Below, piece after piece: positions 17,097-36,143 of a stretch of DNA of 64,000 nt (its first letter is position 1; each line of letters opens with the position of its first letter). The DNA is taken from the NCBI RefSeq assembly GCF_022539665.2, contig NC_081336.1, forward strand, positions 1,364,001 to 1,428,000. Reading direction: 5' to 3'. A program made the translations under genes and the position numbers. The notes beneath the pieces were generated by a model, which searched no databases, was not told where the DNA came from, and worked only from the letters and a program-made list of their open reading frames with translations. This DNA is from Daphnia carinata. Its lineage: Eukaryota; Arthropoda; Branchiopoda; Diplostraca; Daphniidae.

Positions 17097-17171
17097 ATGA
17101 TTCATGGCTCAGTGGTTGAGCATCGGCATTGTACGCCGGTGGTGAAGGGTTCAAGTCCCAAAACGAATCAT
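17097..17171 (+). repeat. tRNA-like sequence with perfect 7-bp acceptor stem
   Basis: ATGATTC at the 5' end pairs perfectly with GAATCAT at the 3' end. The D-arm is GGCTCAGTGGTTGAGC. The anticodon stem TCGGC/GCCGG encloses the 7-nt loop ATTGTAC, giving a nominal UGU triplet with T33 present. The T-arm keeps only GGG/CCC around TTCAAGT, and a few extra bases precede the acceptor strand. It is the most tRNA-like member of the cluster, but the weak T-arm argues against a normal elongator tRNA. Confidence 0.5.
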
Positions 17172-17514
17172 GGATATAAATGTTTCAATTAAAACAAAAT
17201 GTAAGCAAATGGATATGAATTCAAATATATGAAGCACAATGCTTACGTTTTCCAAATGTTTGGAATTCATGTGCATCACTATGACCTATCTAGAAAGAAA
17301 TTAACACCTACGCTTTGAATCCGCTGTAAAATATATCAGTTTCTAAATACTAAGTACAGAGAAACATAATTTATTTATTAAAATTTGTTACTGGTTACGA
17401 GATTAAATGTTAGTAAAATATCCGTTCGCGTGCTTCGCACGAAGTTTCCCAACTCGACTTGCCCCGTGGAATCGTGACACCTGGGAAGGTATGGAAGCCC
17501 GTGGAATCGGAAAC

Positions 17515-17588
17515 CTGACCTGGGAATCGAACCAGAAACCTACGAGTTGGGAAGCGGACGCCTTGCCTTTCTGGCATCTGCCCCCCTA
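17515..17588 (-). repeat. tRNA-like sequence near centre of the cluster
   Basis: On the minus strand, GGCAAGGCGTCCGCTTCCCA resembles a D-arm/anticodon region. CTGGTTCGATTCCCAG makes a well-paired T-arm with a canonical B-box. Acceptor pairing is not evident. Confidence 0.4.
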
Positions 17589-17670
17589 TATCCCCCCATT
17601 GGGATTTGGTTTTCTATTGACTCGCGCGCACTGTCACATTAATGTGTTGAAGTCTTAAACTTTTCATTAG

Positions 17671-17745
17671 TGTCACAAATAGCTCAATGGTAGAGCATCA
17701 GGTTAGCAAGCAAATATCTGTGGGTTCGAGACCCATTCAAGTGCC
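17671..17745 (+). repeat. tRNA-like sequence with intact D- and T-arms
   Basis: The D-arm GCTCAATGGTAGAGC and the T-arm GTGGGTTCGAGACCCAT are well formed. The anticodon region (CAGGTTAGCAAGC) and the acceptor ends pair poorly. Confidence 0.45.
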
Positions 17746-17937
17746 ATGCGTATGGTATAGTGTCATATACTGATGTGTCAATAATTTTACAAATCATAAT
17801 GTTTGAAATCAACAAATTGATTTCTCAAGCGATGTTACCATTTCAGGTCGCAGCATGATTACTGCTTCAAGTAATGTCTCATATAGAATATATTGGTTGT
17901 AAGTCCAATTCGTATCAATGTCGTATCAATGAACTCT

Positions 17938-18160
17938 TATGGGGATCGATCCCTATACATTCAACTTACGAATCCGATGCTCTACCATTGAGCCATGACT
18001 TACTTTAGATAGAAACCATTTTTGCAAGTCATCTCAGGACATCCTATTTTACATTTTCAATAAAATGGTAACTACTTGACCTAATGACTTAGACCGGATT
18101 CGAACCTCAGCCTTCTGCTTCCGCAGCCGGACACTCTACACATAAGCTATGATACTTATA
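17938..18160 (-). repeat. Two tRNA-like sequences, inverted partners of 16.4 and 16.9 kb
   Basis: Minus-strand modules at about 17938-18003 and 18087-18158. The second reads TGTAGAGTGTCCGGCTGCGG, then GAGGTTCGAATCCGGT, with the same lead sequence as 16353-16421. They build the right side of the imperfect palindrome. Confidence 0.5.
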
Positions 18161-18261
18161 CAAACACTTATCAGATTGACAAATAGTATAGCGAGGCGAC
18201 AAACATTGACTATACAATTTTACTGTGCGTTGACTAAAGGTATAAAAGAGAAAGTTTGTAT

Positions 18262-18331
18262 GTGACTATAGCTCAATGGTTGAGCATCGGCGAGCAATGC
18301 CGAATATCAGGGTTCGACTCCCAATAGTTAC
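18262..18331 (+). repeat. tRNA-like sequence, right outer arm of palindrome
   Basis: Acceptor ends GTGACTA/TAGTTAC pair over all 7 positions (one G-U). The D-arm is GCTCAATGGTTGAGC. The anticodon stem TCGGC/GCCGA is perfect around the 7-nt loop GAGCAAT (nominal GCA triplet, but A instead of T at position 33). The B-box-like GGGTTCGACTCCC has only three clear T-stem pairs. It is the inverted homologue of 16176-16245. Reads as a decaying or atypical pol III unit. Confidence 0.5.
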
Positions 18332-18649
18332 TGAAAATTCAAATTAGAATCAGGTACATAACATAAAACGTGGTACAGTCCATGTAAACTATTCAGTATC
18401 ATTAATGCACATAAAGTTGTAGAATCTCCATGAAGTGAGATTAAAGTGCACCGTTCCATATACAAAAAAGTCGTCTAACAAATAAAATACACTCTCATTA
18501 TTGGAATCAGCTCAAAATTGAGAATATAACGTATACGTACTATAAAATGACATGGCGACATAAATAAGGAAATGTTCACATTCGTGAACAGTGCAGAGCA
18601 ACAGCACGACAGTAAAATAAATTGTAATTTTTTTTTTTTAAGAATTTGT

Positions 18650-19040
18650 ATTGACAATATTCTACACAATTTAAAGACTTGCAACTTTGAAAGGGCAAAA
18701 TAGCCGATTTCAAAGTTGCTGTCAACCAAGGTAGGGGGAGACACTACCTCAGTTGACTCACCGGGGAGATTACCCGGTGCGTGGCTAAGAGAAGCCGGAA
18801 GAAGAGCGAAGGTTGCGGACAAGCTTTTACGTGAGCGATTAACTGTTAATTCGGATTTTTGGGTAGCCCCACAGCCCTCCAATGATATCATCGGACCATG
18901 AGGACCCCCACGTCCCCTTTCCAGACAGCGCACTCACAACCGTTACTGCTGATCACAGTAGGGGCATGACCCCCTACGGGCTTATTAAAAATCAAAGGGA
19001 AACGGGGCCACAGAAAAGAAGGGAGCCCAGATATGCACTC
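18650..19040 (+). repeat. Dispersed element with conserved RNA-like hairpins, copy 1
   Basis: About 390 bp homologous to 50810-51225 in the same orientation. Hairpins shared by both copies: GCAACTTT..AAAGTTGC (18681-18719); GTCAAC..GGTAG/CTACC..GTTGAC (18721-18757); CACCGG..CCGGTG (18759-18779); GGCT..AGCC just after; and GTAGGGG..CCCCTAC (18958-18977). The element ends near GGGAGCCCAGATATGCAC. No ORF of its own is conserved convincingly. Family not recognised. Confidence 0.75.
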
Positions 19041-20781
19041 AATTTATATAACTTTTAATACTTTGTTTTCGGGCCGCAGCAACGACTGAAGGTAATGGGC
19101 AGGAAGCATTTTTCAAAAATTCCTTCGGGCTTCCAACCGTTATCATTATGAAATTTGGTTCGACTAGATACCTCTTCTGATTCAGTATGATTCTTAACCT
19201 GTTTAAAGAAAACGAAACATGAATCAATTTTTAAATGTTTGCCTACCAATATACATTCAATAAGGATCGGTGCAATCCTTCTTGACCTCTTGTTTTGGTG
19301 AACTACTGGTATTAATTGTATTCAGCTAATGGTTTCGCAGACATAGTGCTTGCTTAGATGGTTAGTTGACGGGCAGCGAAGAAACTAATCATTAAGCGAC
19401 TACCTATTTTCTAATGCCTATGCAAATAACACAATAAATGGCATTTTAATTAGTTGTAATCATGGGTTTCCAGGCACGAAAAAAGAGACAGACTTATTGG
19501 ATGAGACGGTTCAAAACGTTCCAACTTCTTTCAGGACCCCTGCATCAGAATGACAGACTGAGGAGTTCGGAAGTCACGAACTGAGATAGCCAATTTCGGT
19601 TATATACTTGATCCTTTCATACTAGGCATGTAATCTAAATTTGCTGTACAATGAAACAAGGCAGTAAAATAATTCTGTATAAAAAATTTACAAAATTGCA
19701 TTTTGTTACACCTGTTAGGCTTTGTAAAGTGATACTAACTTACAACATAGTCCTGTAAAGTTGGTCACAGGGCATCACAACTCGACAAGCAATACATCTT
19801 CGATATAAACTGAAGCAGTCTGATTCAAGAATGGTTCCGTTGTCCAAACACACTGCATAGTGGCTGATGGAACAGCAGAAAATAAGGATGTAGATTAACT
19901 GATTTTCCAAAAATAAATACTTTTGATGTTTGGAATTCTGACCAACTGTTTCTGCTGTTCACATTTTTCAAAATGTTGAGCACGTACTAAAGGCCACCAT
20001 AGCACAGAATTTTTTCCAGTTTTGCAAACATACCATCACAGCATCTACGAGGAACAGGAGAGGTTAAAAGTTTTCTTTCTTTAAAAATCTATTTGTTTTA
20101 TAACATACTGTGATGAGCTCTTCTTTTGTAACGGGCAGCCCTCTCTAAGTACTTGCATAAGTAATGCTTCAATACTTGGAACAGCTGAAACAAGCGGTTG
20201 TGATAAAAAAAGTATCAGCACCACTGGCAAGAATATAAACATGAAGACTTGTTATGGACAATATCTACAGTTGGTACAAATGACAGATGGGGTGAAACCC
20301 TACTGACTATGACGAAATAGCCTGACGACATTTGGCAACCGTAAAGTACGCTACAGCGCTAGCACGATGCAGCAAAAAAATTCGGTGAGTGTATGTAGAG
20401 AATTACCTAGAAATCTGACCGGGAGGTAGGGAGAGCAGTGAAACAGAAAAAAAGGCCGATATTTTTTTTTATTTTTTGGGTAAAGCGGATTGCCATACGA
20501 GACTAACCAACCAGCATATCGTGATGATATACATTGACTATATAATAATATAAGGCCCACCCTCTACTGTAAGAAGAGCCATCTGGAAACGACATGGCGA
20601 GTGACGCGAAATTCTATAAGCTAGAGCTAGATGACGCGAACAAGTTGCTTTGCTAGAACTGCTTCAGTTTCATTTTCTAGCAACTACGGATCCGTTATTG
20701 TAATTGTAAACTGTTTACTGCCATTTAATCTACAGTTTAGCGGATTGATCTGTACCACGGAGAACTTTAATAGATTTATAA
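19041..20781. other. Intergenic before ZRANB2
   Basis: No exon chain seen. It contains one copy of the ~85 bp TATGGCAATCC element at 20412-20497. The last ~200 bp probably hold the ZRANB2 promoter and 5' UTR. Confidence 0.55.
20412..20497 (-). mobile_element. ~85 bp TATGGCAATCC short element, copy a
   Basis: Minus-strand copy: starts TATGGCAATCCGCTTTACCC, then an A/T-rich run, GGCC, TTTTCTGTTTCACTGCT, and ends near GGTC. It is collinear with copies at 40884, 40978, 52461 and 54685. Confidence 0.7.
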
Positions 20782-22304
20782 ATGGCTACGAAATTTAGAC
20801 CTGGTGATGGTGATTGGACATGTCCTGACGAAAGGTGAAGGTTTTGCTGTGTAGTTATATATTTTTTCTTTTTATGGCATAATTTTCTCATTATTAGCTG
20901 TGGGAACGTCAATTTTGCACGGAGAAGTGCCTGCAACCGTTGTGGCAAAGCTAAAGAAGGTTTTGTTTATTTAGAATTCTTATTTTGCATGCTCAGTGTA
21001 ATAAAGTACTGTTTGATTCTTACAGATGATAAAGCTAAGGCAAAAAAACTTGGCATGGAAATTGGGAAAGATGCAGCCGAAAAAAGCAAAGGTCTTTTCA
21101 GCGCTGATGATTGGATGTGTACTAAGTATTAATTTGTACACATATAATTATGTATAAGTCTTAATATTTCTGATTGTTTGTAGGTGTGGTAATGTTAACT
21201 GGGCCAGAAGGTCAACTTGTAATGTGTGCAATGCCCCTAGATTTGGAGAAGTGGAAGAACGAACAGGTATGGCAGTTGCTGTGCAACAGAAGAATTTTAA
21301 ATGAATTTCATGAATTAATCTAGGTTATGGAGGTGGTTACAATGAACGTGGAACTGTTGAATATAAGGAAAGACAAGAATCTGACGACGAATTTGATGAA
21401 TTTGGACGAATAAAGAAAAAGTTTCGAAAAAATGATGTAAAAGTAAATCATCCTGTAATGAATTGTGAACACCAACGAGAAGTTTTAAAACTTTGGGTCA
21501 ACTAATTAGAACTCACCGTTGAACGAACTACCTTCAACGTCACGTGATCAACACGCCGTAGCGGACGATGAAGAGGAGGAGGAAGAAGATGATGATGACG
21601 ATGGAGATCTATCAAAATACGATCTTAGTGGTTGGGGTGATGATGACAATGAAAATCCGGAAGAAAAGAAGTCTTCACCCATGAACGATGTCCCGGCAAA
21701 ATCAGAAAATGGTAGCAAATCTACCGCAGCGCGTCAATCAGAAAAGTATTTCATTTCAATAAGATTATGATGTTGCTGGAAGCTGAACTTGTAAATTTCT
21801 ATTAGGTCCAGGTCCCCTTGTCGATCCAGATCGTCTTCTCGTTCCGGTTCTAGGTCAAGGTAACACCCGGTAGCGACACCGAGGCTATCGGGCAAAAATT
21901 TCTGTTTTTATTGTTGAATCGAAATGGGCCGAGATTTTTTTTATTTGGCCATCAAAATTATCATTTTTGAAATATGGTAACCGCTTGTAAGGTCCGTATC
22001 CCATTCGAACCCAAACGGTTATTCGAACCATTTCCAAGTTTAATTACGGAAGAACTTTAGACTACGTAGAATTTCTCTATAGCAGGAGCAGAAAGTCGGA
22101 TAAGCGCAGTGATCGCCGTCGACGCCGTTCTAGATCTACCAGTGACTACTCTCGCAGCCGTTCGCGGTCAAGGTTTGGTTTGCCACTGATGGGCTTTCAT
22201 TTCTAGTTTTAGAAATAAGTTTTGGGGAATATTGAGAAAACTTCTCTTCCATATTGGATTCTGCTGTTAATAGGTCTCGTTCCAGGAGCCGCAGACGTCG
22301 CTAA
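20782..22304 (+). CDS. ZRANB2: Zinc finger Ran-binding domain protein 2, RNA-binding splicing factor
   Basis: Nine exons: 20782-20834, 20898-20959, 21026-21125, 21184-21266, 21324-21436, 21510-21745, 21806-21859, 22083-22172, 22274-22304; 273 aa. Two RanBP2-type zinc fingers: C14-C19-C30-C33 (DWTCPDESCGNVNFARR) and C70-C73-C84-C87 (DWMCTKCGNVNWARRSTC). In this family both bind GGU-containing single-stranded RNA. An acidic run (EEEEEEDDDDDGD) and YDLSGWGDD follow, then a C-terminal Arg/Ser-rich tail typical of spliceosome-associated proteins. Nuclear. Convergent with SSR4, with only 169 bp between stop codons. Length and order match metazoan ZRANB2. Confidence 0.95.
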
Positions 22305-22473
22305 ATAAATCTTCAAGTTCAATTAGAATAAGCTGATTGAATGTCGACCGAATCGCTTGCAAACTATTCGCTTTTCGCCCATGATTTAGTTATTTAGTAT
22401 TCATTTTTCACTTTACTGCAATTTATTTTCTCATTGCAGAAATAAACAACATTTACTTCCAACGTTTACCATT

Positions 22474-23535
22474 TTACGCTTCCAATTTTGTTTTTGTCGT
22501 CAATGCATAGTACATCACGGCAAAGGCAACAATGACTGCCGCAAGTTCAGAATTAATCCACGGTCCATTGTACGCTCCCTAAGAGACACAAAAACTGTTT
22601 ACTTGCGCTGTAAAATGAATTTAACATCATGAGAGGTTACTGGATGATTCAGGATCACAACTCCTAGAGGCTGAACAGTGGTTGTGTCTTCACCGTTGCG
22701 TTGAGCCTGATGATGAAAACATGATTACCAAATGAAAAACTTGGAAACTAAGATAACACAAAAAATTACCTTTCGCACAGCGGCATAACCTTCATCGTCG
22801 TATACTTTAATCTCAAAGTTACCGCGAGGTGCTTTCTTAGTTTCCTCCAACCAACTAACAACATATTCATTTGTTTCCTTGCTTTTTACAACAGACAAGG
22901 GTTTCCCACCAACCTCAGCATAAAGGGGAATATCCTGTGAAATGGATAAAAATTGGATTACATGAGAGCACTAAAACAAGATAAAGGTTTCAATTCTTAC
23001 AGCAGGCTCTCCATCACAGCTCAGCTTAAACTGAGAAACATAGGCAATATTTGTTAAAATGGTGCCATCGAGAGTTGTAAAGGATGTAGAACTGAGTTTT
23101 GGATTGGAACAGGAAGAGGCTGCAATTATTAGAAAAAATTAAGAACACTGGTCGTATTTACTGTAGCTTTGGTACCCCTTAGGAAGATATGCCAACAAAC
23201 TAAACATGCAAAGTTTTGTAATTGTCTTCCCAACTAGTGTTCTTTGAAACTTGATATTTGAAATTAAATACCACTAAATCTAACTCAAAAAGTCCTGTTT
23301 TCTGAATTTTCTTTTTTTTTAAGCAACCCCATCTTACTGTAATTTCCAGGGAAGACTAAACGTTTGCATTTGATCTACTTTTTAGCCGGCTTCGAGTGTC
23401 ATGTTCAATACAATATAATTATTCGTTGTTAAAAAACGTAAGACATAGAATCGAAAAAATTAAACAAAGGTAAATACCTGAGACAGCAGAAAGGCACACG
23501 GCAAGAGAAAAAGCGATCAAGAATTTGCAGGACAT
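22474..23535 (-). CDS. SSR4: Translocon-associated protein subunit delta
   Basis: Five minus-strand exons: 23535-23478, 23119-23001, 22934-22770, 22706-22641, 22578-22474; 170 aa. Signal peptide (MSCKFLIAFSLAVCLSAVS), a lumenal beta-domain with a cysteine pair (C23, C54), the conserved VSWLEETKKAPRG and GNFEIKVYDDEGYAAVRK segments, and one C-terminal TM helix (~145-163) with a short cytosolic tail TKTKLEA. In the family it sits in the ER TRAP complex beside the Sec61 channel and aids translocation. Size is normal for TRAP-delta. The 358 bp first intron is long for this neighbourhood. Confidence 0.95.
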
Positions 23536-26216
23536 GATGGGATTCAATACGATTGCTAATGGACAGTGGTTGTTGAGGAATCTTCGGTGGTTTGACAGCA
23601 AAACTGTATTGTTCATTTTTTTGCCACCAGAGGCGTACAGCCACGTTTGATGATGTTTTCACAACGCTGCCAAACATGTATTGCAATCTTTTATGAAGTC
23701 TGTTCGCTACCAAGTTGAAGACAAAACGACCTTTTGTAATGCATAAAATGACTTTAAATACTTTATGGCTATATAATTAATTCAATCATAGCTTTTGTTA
23801 ATAAATAAAAACTAATTTTATCCGTCGTCTGTTTCTGCCATCTAGCGGGCAAAGAAGAACTGCTGAAAGACAATAATGGAGGTGAAGTTGGGGAAAGGAA
23901 AGTGTTTGGAGAAGGACATATTGTTGTACAATTTTCCGGAGTTTGCACATCAGCTTGAAGCACGTTCAATGCCCAATTAAGGTGAAATAACTTGCCTTTC
24001 CTCACAACGTTTCGAAGCAGGTGAAATTCAACTTGATGACATCTCTGCACCGTATTTTGAAAAAGAAAGGAATAAATAGATGATCCCTGCAATGGCAAGG
24101 TTACAATACATAAAGTAATGATTAAGAATTTCCTTTCATGCCAAGAATGTCATGTTAACTTGAGAAGTTTATTCAACAAAAGCTTATTTCCGTGTTTGAG
24201 AATCACAATACGAGTCAACTCGTGTTTCTCTACAGCCAATCTTCTTCCGCCCTCCTGGACGTATCATGGCCGCCCACACGGTAAATTCAAAACATTTCGT
24301 GAGTACGGCCGACAAGAGAGGCGTACATATGCCTCGTTTTGGAAAATTTACCATCCAAAAAAGAAATACACACAATAGCGTTCCCGATGAGTAAACCCGT
24401 TTATTTCTTGTTTCGTCCTTTTTCTCCATGTAGGAATGCAGCAAAAACAACAAAACAACCTAAGGAATTTCAAGGGAAATCGAATAAAACTTGGACGAGC
24501 GGAACAAGTTTTGTATTTTATTTAAACTCTCACACGCAATCATCATTTGTCGATTACACCGAGAGGGGGGATGAGGAGAGGAGGGCGCTGAGCGAAACAA
24601 CACTTCAATCGGTTGTAGAATCGAAATGGCTGGACCGTGCGCTAGCGAATAGCACGCGGGAACAAACAAAAAAATAACACAACAAAAAAAAAAAAGGAAT
24701 TACACACACAAAAATCAGAACTCGATCATTTTTCATCGTTTTCGATTTCTCGATCGTGAGGATCAACATAGAAAGAAAAACATAAAAAAGGAGTGAAAGG
24801 GACATTTCGAATTGATACCGATTGACATCGAAAGAATTGGATACAAAAAACAAAACACGATCGCGGAAAACACGATCAATTTCGCCCATTCACGTCGCAA
24901 TTCAAAGAGGGACGCCAGCACGAAAGACAAAATTGGACACAAAAACAAAAACAATTTTTTTTTTTTTTTGCAATTCCCCCCCCCCCCCCCTTCCCATATA
25001 ACAGATGGACGACACGACCGAAAATGTCGGGATATAAATTTCTAATATAGCCCCACGCAAACTCACGATATGTTCTTGATTCCTTGGTTACGGCTTTTTT
25101 TCTGGTGCTTGTGGGTGTTACATTAGTACACACCCACACACACACACAAAAATTCTTCCTCTTACTTTTTTTTTTTTTTCTTATTTGATTTGTTTTTTTT
25201 TTTTCACTTACTTTTCTTCTCACACGTAAACCGGCGAAACATACAAGAGATGGAGAGGGAAAAAGACCGGAAACATGCACACATAGAATGAGAAACGAAA
25301 TAAGGGGTCGAGTGTTTAACCAAAGCGAACAATGGCCTTTTTTTTTCTTCTTCTTGTTGTTGTTGCTGTAAACCTCCCAAGTCAAAACGGACACAAAAAT
25401 GGGGGGGGGAGTTGACCATCGTTTCGATTTTTTCTCATGAAAGACTTTTCAGGGATTATTTTTTGTTAGAAAAATTAAAGAAAACTAAAGAAAAACGGGA
25501 CAACATAATGAGAGAGAGAGAGAAAAAAAAATAGCGTGATGAATTTTTCTACTGGAAGATGAGGAAAGAAAAATGACAGAATTGACTAGCTGGGCTAATG
25601 GAGAAGTGGGGATGGATGAATGGGGTGTGAGAGGGGATGCTCGTCATTGTTTTTTTTTTTACCAGCTAGCGAGGGGCGATGAAATTTGTATCAATATCAT
25701 GATTAACATTTTAGCTTCTTAGGGAGAATAGACAACAAATCAAGGCAAGAGAAAGACAATGCTGATGTACAACAGGGAAAAACAAATCAAGGCCAAAAAA
25801 AAATAAACAAAAATCAATCGAAAGTCAAATTTCCAAGATGAACATGATTTCTTACTAAGAAAAGGTGTGCAAAGAAGCAAAATTTGGAAGAATTCGAATC
25901 ATCATTATTTTGGAAAACATAACACGAAAAATAAGAAGAAGAAACAAATAAGGGTAAAGAAGGAAGGAAGGGTCGCGAAACGAGATCAATGAACGCGACA
26001 TTGGAAAGCTTTTCCCTTTTTTTTTTTTTTTTTTCAAAATTGTGTCGATGATTTGCATTTAGGGATAGATGAAGAAGAAATATTGAAAAGAGCTCCTTTT
26101 TTAGAGGTAAGAAGGTAGTTGTGGTGCTACGTGATTGAACACAAATGTGGATAAACATTTTCCTTTTCATGTGGTTTCGCTTTTCTTTTAAATATCCTAT
26201 GAGGCGGAGAGAGAGA
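23536..26216. other. Intergenic plus probable PLK 3' UTR
   Basis: From 24.45 to 26.2 kb the DNA is rich in homopolymers (poly-T at ~24955-24970, poly-C at ~24977-24990, several poly-A/T runs) and simple purine tracts. This fits a long 3' UTR and flank of the kinase gene ending at 26217. Minus-strand ORFs here are artefacts of these tracts. No exon chain found between 23536 and 24450. Confidence 0.5.
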
Positions 26217-33487
<7,271 letters not shown>

Positions 33488-36143
33488 GACTTTCTCTATT
33501 TCAATTGGGGGAAAAAAAACTACCCACACACACACGTTCTTCGATGATAAATCAGAACGTTACTTGATGCTGAGCAATCTGTGACTCATTCGAACAATGT
33601 TGCATCAACACGTGTTTGTGCGAAATTCTTTTGCTTCCCCCCTCTTTTCTTTCTTTTAATGGCCGATCACCAGCCACGTGTTTTCAACAAAGACTTTTTC
33701 CCCCCTCGTTGCTCTCTCTCTCTCTCAACAAACGATAACAATTCCTTAGATAATTCACGAGCGTAACATTTAGATATTCTTTTTTGGATAGATGCTACAG
33801 AACATATTCACACATATTCACTGACACATTGGGAGAAAAAGAATAACGAAAAAAGGAGAAAAGTGAGAGAAAGAGAGAGAGAGAGACATAAAAACGTTTC
33901 GTGTCCTCTCTCTTCTAGCACCGACCGAACACTGACTGTGTAGGAAGCGCGCATGGGGGCCTTTTGCATGCACGTCGACGTATGCTGGTGGTTGGGCCAA
34001 TGGCCTGCAGACGATGCACATGGTTGGCATTTGAAACTCCGCCCTTAGGAAAGAGCCCCTCTGGCGTATCCACAGACGACTGCTGTGCTCTCTGTTGATA
34101 ATAATTCTTTTTTTCCCCAAACGATGAGTTTATGGCTACCTTTTCTTTTATTTTCATGACAAGAAATTACAGAAACAAGTGGAATCGATATTCATAATCC
34201 AGTGTAGTTTTATGTAAGTTATATAGTTAAAAATCGTGGCCTATTTTTCTACTTGTTTTTTTCTTCTTCTTGGACGACAGAACCTGTCAAATGGAAATGA
34301 TAAAATGAGTTGAAAACTTCGTGAACTAGGGTCTTGTGCTGAACTGTGGACTGTGTAGATAAAGGCTATCACGTGGCTAGATAACCATATCGTCTCCCCC
34401 TTTCTTTATTCAAATAAAAAATAACTTATTTCCTCGTTTAAAATGATTTATACCAACACACTGCTCAAGAGTTTTCTCTATGTTACCGATTGTTTCACCA
34501 GCTTAATTGAAGCAGTGCTGACGAGCTTGTGACGTGATGATTACGTTCAGCAACCAAAGCTGTTCAGCTCTACATACACCCTACATACTGTATACAAAGG
34601 ACAAAAAAAGTTGAAAAAAAGTCTTTTTTACTTTTCGAGGGGTGAAGAAGGGAGCGATCTGTTATTATTTTATAATCAGACCTTGCTCGAGGATGAACTT
34701 GCCTCGTTTCACGCAATCTCCCCCCCCCCCCCTACACTAGCAGGACACATAGCTGTTCCATCATTGGTTTTTAAAGCTTTCAAACGTAGCTTTCCGTGAT
34801 GTGACACATTACCAGCATAGTTTGACTCAGTTGTAAATTTTCGGGGCAAAAGTAGTCTACCGTATGCAATTGGTTCGGCAACAGAGACATTCAGAAAATG
34901 AAACTAATGCGATGCCAGTGAACCCAACGGAGGAAATGTCACCACCGTGTTACGTAAAGAATTTCGACACGCGTTTATGCACACCTGTCCTTGCTCTGCC
35001 CGGAATCGACTTTATGCTCCGTTGTACACACAGGCAGTGTATGGTATATTTATTTTCCATTCTATCAATATCTACTGCAGTAAATAAGGTAAAGAAAGGA
35101 AACAAAAAGAAAAAAAAAAAAAACTTTTGGTTTTTTTCCCAAAGTTTTGCGGTCATTGATCGTCGAGAACTGCACGCGTGAAGTCATTCGCAACTGGTTT
35201 AACGTGCTTTTGCTGTTGTCGACTGCAGTCAGGGGAGACTATCGTATATACATATTTATTTCATTATCATTTCTCCCTAAAAGGTATGGGAGGGTATATC
35301 GAAAGACACGCATATAACGACACAGCAGACTAGTTTTTCTCCCAACAACAAAATTTCCTGATTCTCTTTTTGTAATCTCACAGGGCATTTCCACCGAAAA
35401 AACAACACCAAACTTCTCAGTAGTACCACCTTCTTTTTTTTTTTTTTTTTTTAGCCAGGTGGTCTTTAAAAAAAAAAAGAGGGGGAACTTAAAAGTCTTA
35501 AAAAAAAAAAACAACTTTCAAGTTCTATGTGTACAAGGTCGTGTGTTGTCTCCAGCTGCAACTGTTTTGTGTACTATCGTATCCTTTTTTTTGTAGTTTG
35601 AAGTTTGAGCGAGAGATATTATAATATTATAATAATAATAATAAAGCCTCGAACTTGTTCTTCTTCTTTTGGAGTTTACTGGTAAACAAAACAATGGCAC
35701 TGCTGCTTCCACCAAAGCGTATCAAATGAAGTAAGAGTGATGCAGCAAATCGGCCCGTTCCAGTCGTTTGACTGCCGAGCTTAGGACAACAGCTGCAAAG
35801 ACACAAGATCTTACAAGAAGGGGAAAAAACTAAGCCAACCGTATCACGCACTTGTTTGTTTTCTTGTTTGGCCTTCCCTGGGCGCGAGAAAAAAAGGAAA
35901 ATCAAAGATCGTGATGGGCGATACGCAACGATGACTTTTTTTAAAGCTTACTTTACCCCTTTTTCTTAAGCCGGTAGAGACAAACGTCGAGGATAATGGA
36001 AGGAGGGCACTGTATAAGTACATTATACGTGAAATTGTCGCTTCTTTTTATAAAATTTGGCCGACTATAATGAAGTGAGAATAACAAAACTGATACGGTT
36101 CAGTAAAAACTTTTTTTTAGTATCAGAGTTTCATTATTATTGT
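33488..36143. other. 5' flank of PLK and intergenic
   Basis: The first part is CT/GA-rich (CT repeat near 33714-33726, GA repeat near 33871-33887), as expected for a promoter or 5' UTR of the kinase gene. Poly-C at ~34720-34732 and poly-A/T tracts near 35100 and 35430-35510. No gene supported. Confidence 0.5.

Noticed and set aside
17097-18331. Calling these modules functional tRNA genes
   Set aside because: T-arms pair poorly, U33 is absent in some, extra bases occur before the acceptor strand; without a covariance score I list them as tRNA-like repeats.
18475-18933. 152-codon minus-strand ORF across the structured element
   Set aside because: In the second copy the matching frame is interrupted and residue similarity follows DNA identity; hairpin conservation explains the sequence better.
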